Under the pieces are notes generated by a model. That model searched no databases and had not been told where the DNA came from. It saw only the letters and a list, made by a program, of their open reading frames with translations. Below are positions 1-7,288 of a stretch of DNA of 61,011 bases, piece after piece. The DNA is from Actinomycetota bacterium (GTDB taxonomy: Bacteria > Actinomycetota > Acidimicrobiia > Acidimicrobiales > VFJN01), in assembly GCA_009886035.1 (NCBI GenBank), contig VFJN01000084.1, forward strand, positions 1 to 61,011, read 5' to 3'. The position numbers were made by a program, and so were the translations under genes. How positions within the stretch are numbered: the first letter of the stretch is position 1; every line of letters begins with the position of its first letter.

Positions 1-73
1 CCCGGCGCCGCACCCGACCGCCACCCGGATCACCGCCGTACTGGATCCGTTGCGGTCGATCGAACAAGGCTGA
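1..73 (+). CDS. 3' end of an unidentified gene
   Basis: The frame that starts at base 2 is open from the window edge to a TGA at 71-73 and encodes 23 residues ending in RSIEQG. Most third codon positions are G or C, as in the real genes here, so this is probably the tail of a gene that begins outside the window. It converges on the small minus-strand gene at 154-240. Nothing identifies the product. Confidence 0.35.
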   Translation, partial: PAPHPTATRITAVLDPLRSIEQG

Positions 74-153
74 GCCCCGACGTCGCCACGACGTTGGCCT
101 CCGAACATCACTGTGCCGGTCTGCCGTCGTCACCCCGGCGCCGGGCCGCCCGG

Positions 154-240
154 CTAGCGCAGGAAGAAGAGTTGACCCGCCGCCGCGAACAGAATGATGG
201 CCAGCAGGATGGCCAAGACAAGGGTGGTACCCGGTCTCAT
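154..240 (-). CDS. 28-residue single-span membrane peptide
   Basis: This short frame encodes MRPGTTLVLAILLAI, further hydrophobic residues and the ending FFLR. It is one membrane helix with basic residues at both ends. Its ATG overlaps the TGA of the upstream SAM hydroxide adenosyltransferase gene as ATGA, the same coupled junction used by several clear gene pairs in the window, which supports translation by re-initiation. The function is unknown. It could be a small membrane regulator or a subunit, or it could be a chance frame. The coupled start and well-formed membrane segment make it worth annotating. Confidence 0.5.
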   Translation of the reverse strand: MRPGTTLVLAILLAIILFAAAGQLFFLR

Positions 241-1103
241 GGTTCCTTCCGCCCTGTAAGGCGCACCGGGGTACCCAGGGGCGAATCCTCATCGGTGGGC
301 GCACACAGCGTCACCTCGGTACCCAGCGGCATGGTCAGCTCCGCGGAGGCGGGGCGCTTGCCCATACACACCGACAGCATTCCGTAACTGTCCAGAACCA
401 GTCCGATCTGACCATCGGCCAGGGCCTCGTAGGTAGTCGCTCGTTCGGCGGTGCGCACATCCTCACCCCATCGCATCTGGATGCGGGGCCCTAGGTGAGC
501 CACATCATCAGGGTCCACATTGAGCTGGCAGTTCCCGTAGTGGTCCACCCACAGCACCTCAGCGATCAGCAGACCGCCATCCTCCTCGCGCATGATCGGC
601 ATCAGGCCGGGAAGCAGCGCGAGGGGGTTGATGGCAGGTCCGAAGGCATCGAGCGGCACGCCCAGGCACAGGTGGGCCGCCGCCGGGGCGAACACATCGC
701 GCCCGGCGAAGGTAGCCCCGGGGGCTGGCAGTTGGAACTCGGGGTTGGTGAGTTCGACCGCCGCCGATGCCCCACCGCTCATGGCCACCGCCGAGGCGAG
801 CAGGCCGTTGTCGGGCCCCACGAGGTAACTCTGGCCACCGCCCACCTCCACCGCCACGGCTCGACGTTCGCTACCCACTCCGGGATCCACCACCGCCAAC
901 ACGACGCCGGGACAGAGGTACTGCGCCGCCCGCCCGAGGGTGAGGGAACCCCCCCGCACGTCATAGGGCCTGATGTCGTGGGTGAGATCAATCACCGACA
1001 CCGCGGGAGCGATGGAGCGAATAACCGACTTCACCACGCCAACGAACTCGTCGGCCGTGCCGTAGTCGGAAAGAAAGGTGATGGTGTCGAAGCGGGCGCC
1101 CAT
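237..1103 (-). CDS. SAM hydroxide adenosyltransferase (DUF62 family)
   Basis: At 288 residues this is a full-length member of the SAM hydrolase/adenosyltransferase family, which converts S-adenosylmethionine to adenosine and methionine using water or hydroxide. Family motifs appear in order: TFLSDYGT and DEFVG near the N-terminus, DLTHDI (about 40), VVDPGVGS (about 70), VGPDNGLL (about 95), TFAGRDVFAPAAAHL (about 130) and VDHYGN (about 185). These form the SAM site and trimer interface in the chlorinase/fluorinase fold. The longer loop typical of halogenating members is not evident, so a hydrolase role is inferred. The gene lies downstream of proC and the small HTH gene and is coupled to a 28-residue peptide. 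Confidence 0.92.
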   Translation of the reverse strand: MGARFDTITFLSDYGTADEFVGVVKSVIRSIAPAVSVIDLTHDIRPYDVRGGSLTLGRAAQYLCPGVVLAVVDPGVGSERRAVAVEVGGGQSYLVGPDNGLLASAVAMSGGASAAVELTNPEFQLPAPGATFAGRDVFAPAAAHLCLGVPLDAFGPAINPLALLPGLMPIMREEDGGLLIAEVLWVDHYGNCQLNVDPDDVAHLGPRIQMRWGEDVRTAERATTYEALADGQIGLVLDSYGMLSVCMGKRPASAELTMPLGTEVTLCAPTDEDSPLGTPVRLTGRKEP

Positions 1104-1141
1104 GACGCCCTCTACGGTACCGGCGCCCTAGCCCCGGCCGC

Positions 1142-1342
1142 CTATCCAGCGTCGCTGAAGCGATCCTGGAGGTAGGCGTCGACGTCGTCCTCCCGGATCC
1201 GGTACGACTTCCCGATCCGCGCCGCCCGCAAGTCACCGGACTGAATCAAGCGGTACACGGTCATCGACGACACGCGCAGATGGTCGGCGACCTCTGCGGG
1301 TGTAAGGAACTGAACTCGCGGTGCTATTGCCAAGGAAGGCAC
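1142..1342 (-). CDS. BldC/excisionase-type DNA-binding protein
   Basis: This 66-residue protein is almost entirely a MerR-like winged helix of the excisionase/BldC group: FLTPAEVADHLRVS is the first helix pair, TVYRLIQSGDLRAARIG the recognition helix and wing, and YRIREDDVDAYL the closing helix. There is no phage context, so it is a chromosomal regulator or architectural protein and not a prophage excisionase. The start is a GTG at 1342 with a GGAGAGG Shine-Dalgarno just upstream. A similar small HTH gene next to proC is known in mycobacteria, which suggests old synteny. Its targets are unknown. Confidence 0.88.
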   Translation of the reverse strand: MPSLAIAPRVQFLTPAEVADHLRVSSMTVYRLIQSGDLRAARIGKSYRIREDDVDAYLQDRFSDAG

Positions 1343-1412
1343 CCCTCTCCAAAGGTGTAGGGGAAGCGTACGCGTCTGTGGCTCGTGTGGCTAGTGGGGA
1401 TGTGGGGGCCCC

Positions 1413-2204
1413 TCAGTTCCGGCCTAATTCCCCGCTGCGCGCCGCCGCCGCCGCCACCGCTTCCACAAAGGCGGCCCTCAGGCCGTGGTCCTCCAACACC
1501 CGAAGGCCCTCCGCGGTAGTGCCCCCCGGTGAGGTGACCGCGGCCCGCAGGGCTTCGGGGCTTTGCTCGCCCCGGGCCAGCAGGGTGGCGGCCCCCAGCA
1601 GCGTCTGGATGGACAGCGCCCGGCTCACCTCGGGGGGCAGACCGCAGAGCCCGCCCGCCTCGATGAGGGCTTCCGCCACCAAGAACACATAGGCCGGTCC
1701 AGAACCCGAGAGGCCAGTGACGGCGTCGAGCATGGATTCCTCGACGCGCACGACGGTGCCCACGGCGCCCAGAAGTTCCTCGGCCCAGCGCAGGTCTTCT
1801 TCCCGGGCGTCGCTACCCGGCGCGATGGCTGAAGCACCGAGGCCCACCAGGGCAGGCGTATTGGGCATGGCGCGCACCACGGGGGTGCCATCGGGGAGAT
1901 TGGTTTCCACTGTCGCAATGGTGACCCCGGCGGCAATCGACAGCACCCGACCCGGCCCGGCGGCGCCGGCGATCCGGCACACACCGGCGACGTCTCCCGG
2001 TTTCACCGCGATCACCGTGCCCGCCGCCTCACCGGGGGTGCCCGCGAGGTCGATGCCGGGAAAGATCTGCGCCAACGCCTCGCATCGGGCGGCATCCGGT
2101 TCCACGATGCGAACATCGACCACACGGCGCCCGCCCGCTCGAAGCAAGCCGGCTACCAGGGCCTCGCCCATCCGGCCCCCACCGATGATTTGGAGGTCAA
2201 TCAT
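1413..2204 (-). CDS. proC: pyrroline-5-carboxylate reductase
   Basis: The enzyme reduces 1-pyrroline-5-carboxylate to proline with NAD(P)H, the last step of proline synthesis in the cytoplasm. The 263 residues match the usual length. The N-terminal dinucleotide motif is IGGGRMGEALVAGLL. The C-terminal dimerisation and substrate region has MPNTPALVG, VTGLSGSGPAYVF and QTLLGAATLL, the family signature. A TAGATT hexamer lies 6 nt before the ATG. The neighbours are the small HTH gene downstream and the YbjN gene upstream on the same strand. Confidence 0.97.
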   Translation of the reverse strand: MIDLQIIGGGRMGEALVAGLLRAGGRRVVDVRIVEPDAARCEALAQIFPGIDLAGTPGEAAGTVIAVKPGDVAGVCRIAGAAGPGRVLSIAAGVTIATVETNLPDGTPVVRAMPNTPALVGLGASAIAPGSDAREEDLRWAEELLGAVGTVVRVEESMLDAVTGLSGSGPAYVFLVAEALIEAGGLCGLPPEVSRALSIQTLLGAATLLARGEQSPEALRAAVTSPGGTTAEGLRVLEDHGLRAAFVEAVAAAAARSGELGRN

Positions 2205-2210
2205 CCTTCC

Positions 2211-2216
2211 AATCTA
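2211..2216 (-). promoter_or_regulatory. -10 hexamer of proC
   Basis: TAGATT read on the minus strand, 6 nt before the ATG at 2204. Confidence 0.55.
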
Positions 2217-2398
2217 TCCGCCCACCGGAGGCACCACGGAGCCTCGGGCCCGCCCCGAGCAGCGCCAGGGGCGGGGCGGGGCGGCGATCGCGGCGGACGG
2301 GAGGAGGCCTCGCTCACCCCTTCCCCGATCGGGTGCTGTCGGGGCCACTCCCGCCGCCGAGAGTCAACGTAGATCAGAACAACATGAAAGGCAATGAA

Positions 2399-2863
2399 TC
2401 AGTCTGAAAAACGGGAAGCGAAGCCAATCCGCAGGGCGGGCCGAAAGTACTGCTCGACCCAGGCGTACAAGGAGCCCAGCAGGCGATCGAGTTCCTCGGT
2501 GGTTACGGAGCGGTTGTCGAGTTGGCCCACGAGAAAGACCGCCTCCTCAACGCCGATGCAGAACGCCGCGCCATAGAGCCGCCGATTGCGACGCAGCAGG
2601 TGCTCGTAGAACAACGCGTGGTTCTCCTCCGGCGCCGGCATGACGTACGTCTCGTAGTGCAGGGTGCGCTGCTGCAGGTGAAACCACACCGTGAAAACGT
2701 CCTTGGCCTCGCCGGTAACCCGCACAAACCAGCGGCGTTCGCCCGATTCGCGATCTCGCTCGACGGCCACAACCAGGGGGTTCTCGCGCAACTGTTCGGC
2801 CAACCAATCGCTGATCCGGTGGTCGAGAGCCTGGAGATCCTCCGGCGTGGATGGCATGGACAT
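2399..2863 (-). CDS. YbjN-domain protein
   Basis: This 154-residue soluble protein is made of one YbjN domain, a fold related to type III secretion chaperones. It has the alternating strands RRWFVRVTG, FTVWFHLQQRTLHYETYVMP and a C-terminal helical part with LYGAAFCIG and VFLVGQLDN. YbjN proteins have no agreed enzymatic role; in enterobacteria one is linked to stress and motility. In mycobacteria a homologue sits next to mshA, as here, so the pairing is conserved over a long distance and suggests a link with mycothiol synthesis or its regulation. It has its own -10 hexamer. Confidence 0.88.
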   Translation of the reverse strand: MSMPSTPEDLQALDHRISDWLAEQLRENPLVVAVERDRESGERRWFVRVTGEAKDVFTVWFHLQQRTLHYETYVMPAPEENHALFYEHLLRRNRRLYGAAFCIGVEEAVFLVGQLDNRSVTTEELDRLLGSLYAWVEQYFRPALRIGFASRFSD

Positions 2864-2869
2864 GCCCTG

Positions 2870-2875
2870 AACCTA
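2870..2875 (-). promoter_or_regulatory. -10 hexamer of the YbjN gene
   Basis: TAGGTT read on the minus strand, 6 nt before the ATG at 2863. Confidence 0.55.
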
Positions 2876-2907
2876 CCGGCGAAATGCGCCGGCGGGCACC
2901 GCCGCGA

Positions 2908-4125
2908 TCAGCGGCAGTCGACGAGGCTGCGGGCGGTGATGTCGCTGTAGATGCGTCGTAGCCGGGCCGCTGCGATGGACCAGGTGTAGCGCTGGGCCGA
3001 ACGGGCCGCTCGTTCGGAGAACTCGGCGGCGAGCCCCGGCGAGCGGAGGATCTGATCCGTGCGGGCGGCGAAAACGGCTGGGTCCCGCCCTTCCACGAGA
3101 AACCCGGTACGACCGTCTTCGATAAGGGTGCGCAATCCACCGACGGCGGCGGCCACCACCGGGGTACCGCAGGCGGCGGCTTCCAGCGCCACCAGCCCGA
3201 AGGACTCGGAACGGCTCGGCACCAGCACCACATCGGCCGCCCGGTAGTAGGTGGAGAGGAGGTGATGCGATACCGGCTCGATGAAACGTAACTGGTCCGC
3301 CACCCCCAGATCGGCGGCGAGGTGGTGGATGCGTTCGACCTCAGCCCCGCCTTCCGCTCCGCTGGAGCCGCCCACGATCACCAGCGTCGCATCGAGACGT
3401 TCCAGCGCCGCCAGGGCGCGCACCGCCACGTCAAGGCCCTTCAAGGGCTGGATGCGTCCCACGAACAACAACACCGGTCCCTCGTCCAACCTCAGGTGCG
3501 CCAACGCCAGCCGAGCCCCCACACGGTCTCCGGGGGAGAAAAAGGCATGATCCACGGCGGGGGGCACGATCTCGATGCGCTGTGGATCGGCACCGTAGAG
3601 ACGCACCAGTTGGTCCACCTCCGCTACGCCGTTGGCCAGAATCGCATCGGAGCAGCCGATGACGGCGGCCTCGGCCCGCACCCGACGCTCCGGTTCGGGA
3701 TCCCCCGTCTCCGCCTTTACCCGGGCGAGGGTGTGAAAGGTGGACACCAGCGGCAGATCCAGTTCGTGTTTGAGTTGATGAGCCGCCACCCCGGACAGCC
3801 AGTAATTGGCGTGGAGGGCATCGACGTCGCGGCGAGCGGCGAGGTGAGCCCGAACGCCGTCGGCAAAGACCTCAACCACGTCGGGCAGTTGCTCCTTGGC
3901 CAACTCGAGCGGACCGGCCTCAATGTGCACCACCCGGAACCCGGGCTCTACCTCCACGATTTCGGGGCCGTCTTCCCAACGCCGCGTGAACACATCGGTC
4001 TGAACCCCAGCCTGGGCCAGAGCCGAGACCATCTCACGGACGTACACGTTCATGCCGCCGCTATCGCCCTGACCGGGCTGGGCGAGCGGCGAAGTGTGCA
4101 GCGAAAGGACGGCGAGACGGCGCAT
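2908..4125 (-). CDS. mshA: D-inositol-3-phosphate glycosyltransferase
   Basis: MshA transfers N-acetylglucosamine from UDP-GlcNAc to inositol 3-phosphate, the first step of mycothiol synthesis. The 405 residues form two Rossmann domains of glycosyltransferase family 4. The N-terminal HTSPLAQPGQGDSGGMNVYV is the MshA acceptor signature, VGRIQPLKGLD opens the donor domain, and PSRSESFGLVALEA carries the E-x7-E nucleotide-sugar motif. Presence of this gene implies a mycothiol-producing actinobacterium. It starts 18 nt after the XRE regulator gene and probably shares its transcript. Confidence 0.95.
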   Translation of the reverse strand: MRRLAVLSLHTSPLAQPGQGDSGGMNVYVREMVSALAQAGVQTDVFTRRWEDGPEIVEVEPGFRVVHIEAGPLELAKEQLPDVVEVFADGVRAHLAARRDVDALHANYWLSGVAAHQLKHELDLPLVSTFHTLARVKAETGDPEPERRVRAEAAVIGCSDAILANGVAEVDQLVRLYGADPQRIEIVPPAVDHAFFSPGDRVGARLALAHLRLDEGPVLLFVGRIQPLKGLDVAVRALAALERLDATLVIVGGSSGAEGGAEVERIHHLAADLGVADQLRFIEPVSHHLLSTYYRAADVVLVPSRSESFGLVALEAAACGTPVVAAAVGGLRTLIEDGRTGFLVEGRDPAVFAARTDQILRSPGLAAEFSERAARSAQRYTWSIAAARLRRIYSDITARSLVDCR

Positions 4126-4143
4126 GGAAGGTACCGCCGGTCT

Positions 4144-4536
4144 CTAACGCTGAAAATCGGCGAGTTCTTCCACGCCTAGTCCGAAACTGGCTTTGTTCTC
4201 CCGTTGGAAAGAGTCATAAATCCTGATGAGGGTCTTCTTTTGTTCCTCAGAAAGCTCCGGAGCCCGCCGGATCTCGCCGACGAGATCGGCGCCATCCCGC
4301 TCGTCGAGAATCCCGGCCCGGATATAGAGCGTCTCCGAGGAGATCTCCAGCGCTCGGGCAATCTGCTGCAGTATCTCCACCGACGGCTTGCGCAGGCCCC
4401 GCTCGATCTGGCTCAAGTAGGGATTGGAGATCCCGGCCATCTCGCTCAACTTTCGCAGCGAAAGATGATCGCGGTGACGTTGGTCGCGAATAAACTCGCC
4501 CAAGTCCCGCCACCGGTTCTCCAGTTCTTCCTTCAC
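4144..4536 (-). CDS. XRE-family transcriptional regulator
   Basis: The 130-residue protein has an N-terminal helix-turn-helix (about 18-72: LSLRKLSEMAGISNPYLSQIERGLRKPS, then ILQQIARALEIS) and a helical C-terminal arm that may mediate dimerisation. The start is a GTG at 4536, chosen because a TAGCGT hexamer lies 7 nt upstream. An inverted repeat at 4557-4589 covers where the -35 would be, consistent with self-repression. It lies between rsiG upstream and mshA downstream on the same strand. Its targets are unknown, but mshA is a natural candidate. Confidence 0.9.
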   Translation of the reverse strand: MKEELENRWRDLGEFIRDQRHRDHLSLRKLSEMAGISNPYLSQIERGLRKPSVEILQQIARALEISSETLYIRAGILDERDGADLVGEIRRAPELSEEQKKTLIRIYDSFQRENKASFGLGVEELADFQR

Positions 4537-4543
4537 CCCCGAG

Positions 4544-4549
4544 ACGCTA
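4544..4549 (-). promoter_or_regulatory. -10 hexamer of the XRE regulator
   Basis: TAGCGT read on the minus strand, 7 nt before the GTG at 4536. Confidence 0.55.
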
Positions 4550-4556
4550 CGCGACC

Positions 4557-4589
4557 AGCGCTAGCAATCCATAGTCGGGGGTTAGCGCT
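4557..4589 (-). promoter_or_regulatory. inverted repeat, possible XRE operator
   Basis: AGCGCTA (4557-4563) and its exact complement TAGCGCT (4583-4589) are separated by 19 bases, so the half-sites are about two and a half helical turns apart. The pair begins 7 bp upstream of the XRE -10 hexamer and spans the -35 position. A related sequence (CTAACGCT) occurs at the XRE/mshA junction near 4143. Confidence 0.4.
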
Positions 4590-4593
4590 CGGG

Positions 4594-5124
4594 TTAGAGG
4601 AGCGAGTCCACCGATGCCTCGCCGGTCTTGTAGCGACGGGTGATCTCGGCCTGAAGGGCATCGATCGTCCCGAACAACGCGTGGCGTTGACCCGACACCT
4701 TCACCTCAAGTTCCGCCAGCCGGTCGGTGATGCTGCGGAGTTGTTCGTCGGTCTGCGCCGACAACTGCGACAAACCACTGCCGCCGATGATGGCATCGAG
4801 TTCGGCTTCGAAGTCGGCGGGGAGATCACCCGGCGACATCATCTGGGGGAGCCGACCCAGGCCGGGCGCGTGAGTGCGATCAGACAGAACCTCCGGCAAG
4901 CGGGCAATGAGATCGGCCAGGTCAGCCGGGTCGTCGCCGTTGGCCCGACGCGTGAGTTCGATCCCCACAATATCCAGCCGGCCCTGCACCAGACGGCGAA
5001 GCAGTGACAGGCCCGTCTCCACCTGCTGGCACTCAGCCCGCATCGCCCGTACCTCCTCCATGGGCCGCGCCGGCAGATCGCCGAGGTAGCCGGGATCAAG
5101 GAGAAGGGCGAGATCTGCTGCCAT
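4594..5124 (-). CDS. rsiG: RsiG-type c-di-GMP-binding anti-sigma factor
   Basis: This 176-residue helical protein carries the c-di-GMP-binding signature of RsiG, E(x3)S(x2)R(x3)Q(x3)D, exactly once at E36-S40-R43-Q47-D51 (ETGLSLLRRLVQGRLD). A second copy at E140-S144-R147-F151-D155 is intact except that Gln is replaced by Phe. In Streptomyces venezuelae RsiG uses two such motifs on a coiled coil to bind c-di-GMP and hold the sigma factor WhiG. The sigma partner here is not in the window. A TAGCAT hexamer lies 7 nt before the ATG. A diguanylate cyclase gene lies 8 kb away. Confidence 0.87.
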   Translation of the reverse strand: MAADLALLLDPGYLGDLPARPMEEVRAMRAECQQVETGLSLLRRLVQGRLDIVGIELTRRANGDDPADLADLIARLPEVLSDRTHAPGLGRLPQMMSPGDLPADFEAELDAIIGGSGLSQLSAQTDEQLRSITDRLAELEVKVSGQRHALFGTIDALQAEITRRYKTGEASVDSLL

Positions 5125-5131
5125 GGTGCTG

Positions 5132-5137
5132 ATGCTA
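5132..5137 (-). promoter_or_regulatory. -10 hexamer of rsiG
   Basis: TAGCAT read on the minus strand, 7 nt before the ATG at 5124. Confidence 0.55.
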
Positions 5138-5168
5138 CTCCTCTAGTGGAATCGACTGAGGCACGGCC

Positions 5169-5174
5169 TACCAT
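5169..5174 (+). promoter_or_regulatory. -10 hexamer of the cupredoxin gene
   Basis: TACCAT, 7 nt before the ATG at 5182. It supports this start over an in-frame ATG at 5146. Confidence 0.55.
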
Positions 5175-5181
5175 TAGTCGC

Positions 5182-5550
5182 ATGCGCCACCGTCTTGCTT
5201 ACCTTGCGGCCCTTGCGACCTGCAGCACCGTCCTGCTCGGATGCAGCAGTTCGTCAAACGAGAGCGCCAAAGGGTGCACCCCCACGTCCCAGGTGGCGGT
5301 AACCGGCAACAACGCCTTGAAGTTCGACCAGGAGCGTTATGAAACAACGGCGGGCTGTGTCGAGTTCACCTACCTGAACACGGGACAAACTCCCCATACG
5401 TTGCTGATCAAGAACAACGACGAGCTCATGCTCCAGATCGGCACTTCGGATCGAGGAACCGCGGAACTTGAGGCGGGCCAGTACACGCTCTACTGCAACA
5501 TCACCGGCCATGAGTCGGCCGGCATGGTGGCGGAGCTCATCGTTACCTGA
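5182..5550 (+). CDS. cupredoxin-like lipoprotein
   Basis: The 122-residue product has a lipoprotein signal (MRHRLAYLAALATCSTVLLGC, lipobox LLGC) followed by a single cupredoxin domain. Likely type 1 copper ligands are the His of PHTLLI and the Cys, His and Met of YCNITGHESAGM near the C-terminus, in the usual order and spacing. It should be anchored outside the cell as a small electron carrier or copper-binding protein. A role beside the caa3 oxidase encoded elsewhere in the window is possible but only inferred. It converges on the PuuD-like gene with 13 nt between the stops. Confidence 0.87.
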   Translation: MRHRLAYLAALATCSTVLLGCSSSSNESAKGCTPTSQVAVTGNNALKFDQERYETTAGCVEFTYLNTGQTPHTLLIKNNDELMLQIGTSDRGTAELEAGQYTLYCNITGHESAGMVAELIVT

Positions 5551-5563
5551 ACCTCCCGGGGGG

Positions 5564-6319
5564 TCAGACCGGGAGAAGGATCTCCCAGCCGATGATCCAG
5601 ATGACCACCAGGAGAGTGAAACCGGCGATGATGGTGTGCTTGTGCTTGTCGAAGGCCAGGGTATTGAACGGGCTGTCGAAGCCGCCGATGAGCCCGAGCG
5701 CCGAAGCCTCGATGAACCCGAACAGCGCTAGTACGACGACCCAGTAGACGACGGTGCCACCGATTTGGGCAGGGTAGAACCCACCGCCGTGGGCCGTGAA
5801 CACCATGAACCAGAGCATCGGGATCGAAAACACGGTGTTGCAGCGCGAAGCACGGGCGGCCTTTTTGGCCGCCGCCGGCGCAGCTGGATTGGCGGTACCA
5901 CCGGCGGCCACCGTCTCGGCGTTGCCGATCACGATCTTCTGGTTGCGCCAGATCACCCCCCACACGTTCAGGAACATGGTGATGCCAAAGAGCATCCCCG
6001 TGAGGATCGCCACGCCGGACGGACCGGTGAGGTAGTTGGAGTTTGTGTCGCTGCTCGCGACCCCCACCAGGATAAGGCCCGTGGCGAAGGTGAGCAGCGC
6101 GGCATAGCGGAACCACCACAGCGCCCGGAAGGTCAGCTTCCGCAGTGCCTCGGAGCGGGCCCCATCGGACAGTTCGGCAAACGCCGGGACCTGCACGAAG
6201 TTGAAGAAGTAGAGCAGGCCGATCCAGGTGATGCCGAAGAGGACGTGGGACGCCCGCCCCAACATCGATAGCGCCCCATTGGCCTCGAAGAAATTATTGA
6301 AGAGTTCCACGGTGCACAT
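5564..6319 (-). CDS. PuuD-like (urate hydroxylase N-terminal domain) membrane protein
   Basis: The 251 residues form about seven or eight membrane helices. Segments such as LGRASHVLFGITWIGLLYFFNFVQ, ALWWFRYAALLTFATGLIL and FLNVWGVIWRNQKIVIG resemble the membrane domain of bacterial urate hydroxylase PuuD. PuuD proteins normally also carry a C-terminal cytochrome c domain, which is absent here (no CxxCH), so electrons would have to leave by another route or the protein has a different role. No purine catabolism genes are nearby. The family assignment is fairly firm; the activity is not. The start lies close to an AACAGG sequence. Confidence 0.72.
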   Translation of the reverse strand: MCTVELFNNFFEANGALSMLGRASHVLFGITWIGLLYFFNFVQVPAFAELSDGARSEALRKLTFRALWWFRYAALLTFATGLILVGVASSDTNSNYLTGPSGVAILTGMLFGITMFLNVWGVIWRNQKIVIGNAETVAAGGTANPAAPAAAKKAARASRCNTVFSIPMLWFMVFTAHGGGFYPAQIGGTVVYWVVVLALFGFIEASALGLIGGFDSPFNTLAFDKHKHTIIAGFTLLVVIWIIGWEILLPV

Positions 6320-6478
6320 CCTGTTGTTGTTCGACGGACCCGCAGCAACCTAGCGACCCAGACACGCCGGCTCAACCATCGCGGGTAACTCCCGGGCCAT
6401 GGCTGACCACCCTCCTCCCCCTGAGCCCACCCCAACAGATCTCCCGTGGATGCATCCCGCCCCGGCCATCCCGCCTCC

Positions 6479-7288
6479 TCAGAGAACGAGCCCGATCCCC
6501 CAGCACCCCACCGGCGCCAGGAGCAGCAGGGAGTCGATCCGGCGAAGTGCCGAAGCCGGACCGGCCGCAGTGGGGAGCAGGGCCGACGCCACCACCTGCC
6601 CCGCCGGTGCCCCCACGGCCACCAAGAGGCCGAAGATCCACGAATCGCCAAAACTCAACGTAGAAAGAGGCGTGGTCGACACGATAAAGGTGATCACCAC
6701 TACCGCCACGAGGCCCGCCGCCGGGCCTTCATAGGGAGTTCTCGCCCCGGAGCCCACGATGTAGTCGCCGATCTCGTAGGCCGACACCAGCAACAGCAGC
6801 GCCAGGGCCGAGCCCTGATCAAGCCGATCCAGCAACACCATCGACAGCCCCACCAGCCCGGGGAACAGGCCACACTGAATCGTCCAGCCGACATCGACAA
6901 CGATGGCATGGGGCGACTTCCAATCACCCCCCGCCACCACGCCCGCCACCACCACCCCGGCCAGCAGGGCGACTCCGGCGGCGGCGGCACCGAGGACGGC
7001 GCCCGCCGCCATCGCCCCGGCCATTCCAGCCGCCACTACTTCGTTGGGGCGAGCGCCCCCTCGACGCCAACAACGGGCTGATTGGGCGGCGGCCGCTGCC
7101 GCCATTCCCCCGTACACAATGGCGGTGGGAAGCGGGCCCACCGTCAACGCCGCCCCCGCCGCCAGGAACCAGACGATGCCCAGGCGCACACGCGGGCCGG
7201 CGGTGTCGTAGGGCACGGCGTAACGGCGCGTCGCCCGTCGAGATCGCGGGGCAGGACCGGCCCGACGGGCGCGGGCGGACTTCGCCAT
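6479..7288 (-). CDS. CdsA-like membrane protein lacking key motifs
   Basis: The 269-residue polytopic protein resembles phosphatidate cytidylyltransferase (CdsA) in its second half. EIGDYIVGSGARTPYEGPAAG lines up with the CdsA stretch around the KK-x-WEG motif, and LRRIDSLLLLAP with the terminal R-x-D signature. The lysines of the KK motif and the PGHGG residues are missing, so it may be a non-catalytic or repurposed relative; a distant membrane transferase is also possible. The ATG at 7288 overlaps the TGA of the MoaD-type gene (TGATG), so the two are probably translated together. The N-terminus is strongly basic (KSARARRAG). Confidence 0.55.
   Translation of the reverse strand: MAKSARARRAGPAPRSRRATRRYAVPYDTAGPRVRLGIVWFLAAGAALTVGPLPTAIVYGGMAAAAAAQSARCWRRGGARPNEVVAAGMAGAMAAGAVLGAAAAGVALLAGVVVAGVVAGGDWKSPHAIVVDVGWTIQCGLFPGLVGLSMVLLDRLDQGSALALLLLVSAYEIGDYIVGSGARTPYEGPAAGLVAVVVITFIVSTTPLSTLSFGDSWIFGLLVAVGAPAGQVVASALLPTAAGPASALRRIDSLLLLAPVGCWGIGLVL

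Noticed and set aside
1142-1342. Excisionase-like gene as a sign of a prophage or integrated element
   Set aside because: No integrase, attachment repeats or phage genes are nearby, and similar genes beside proC occur in mycobacteria as chromosomal regulators.
3322-4179. A 285-codon open frame antisense to mshA
   Set aside because: It lies opposite a certain gene, its product is low-complexity and matches nothing, and long antisense frames are common in GC-rich DNA.
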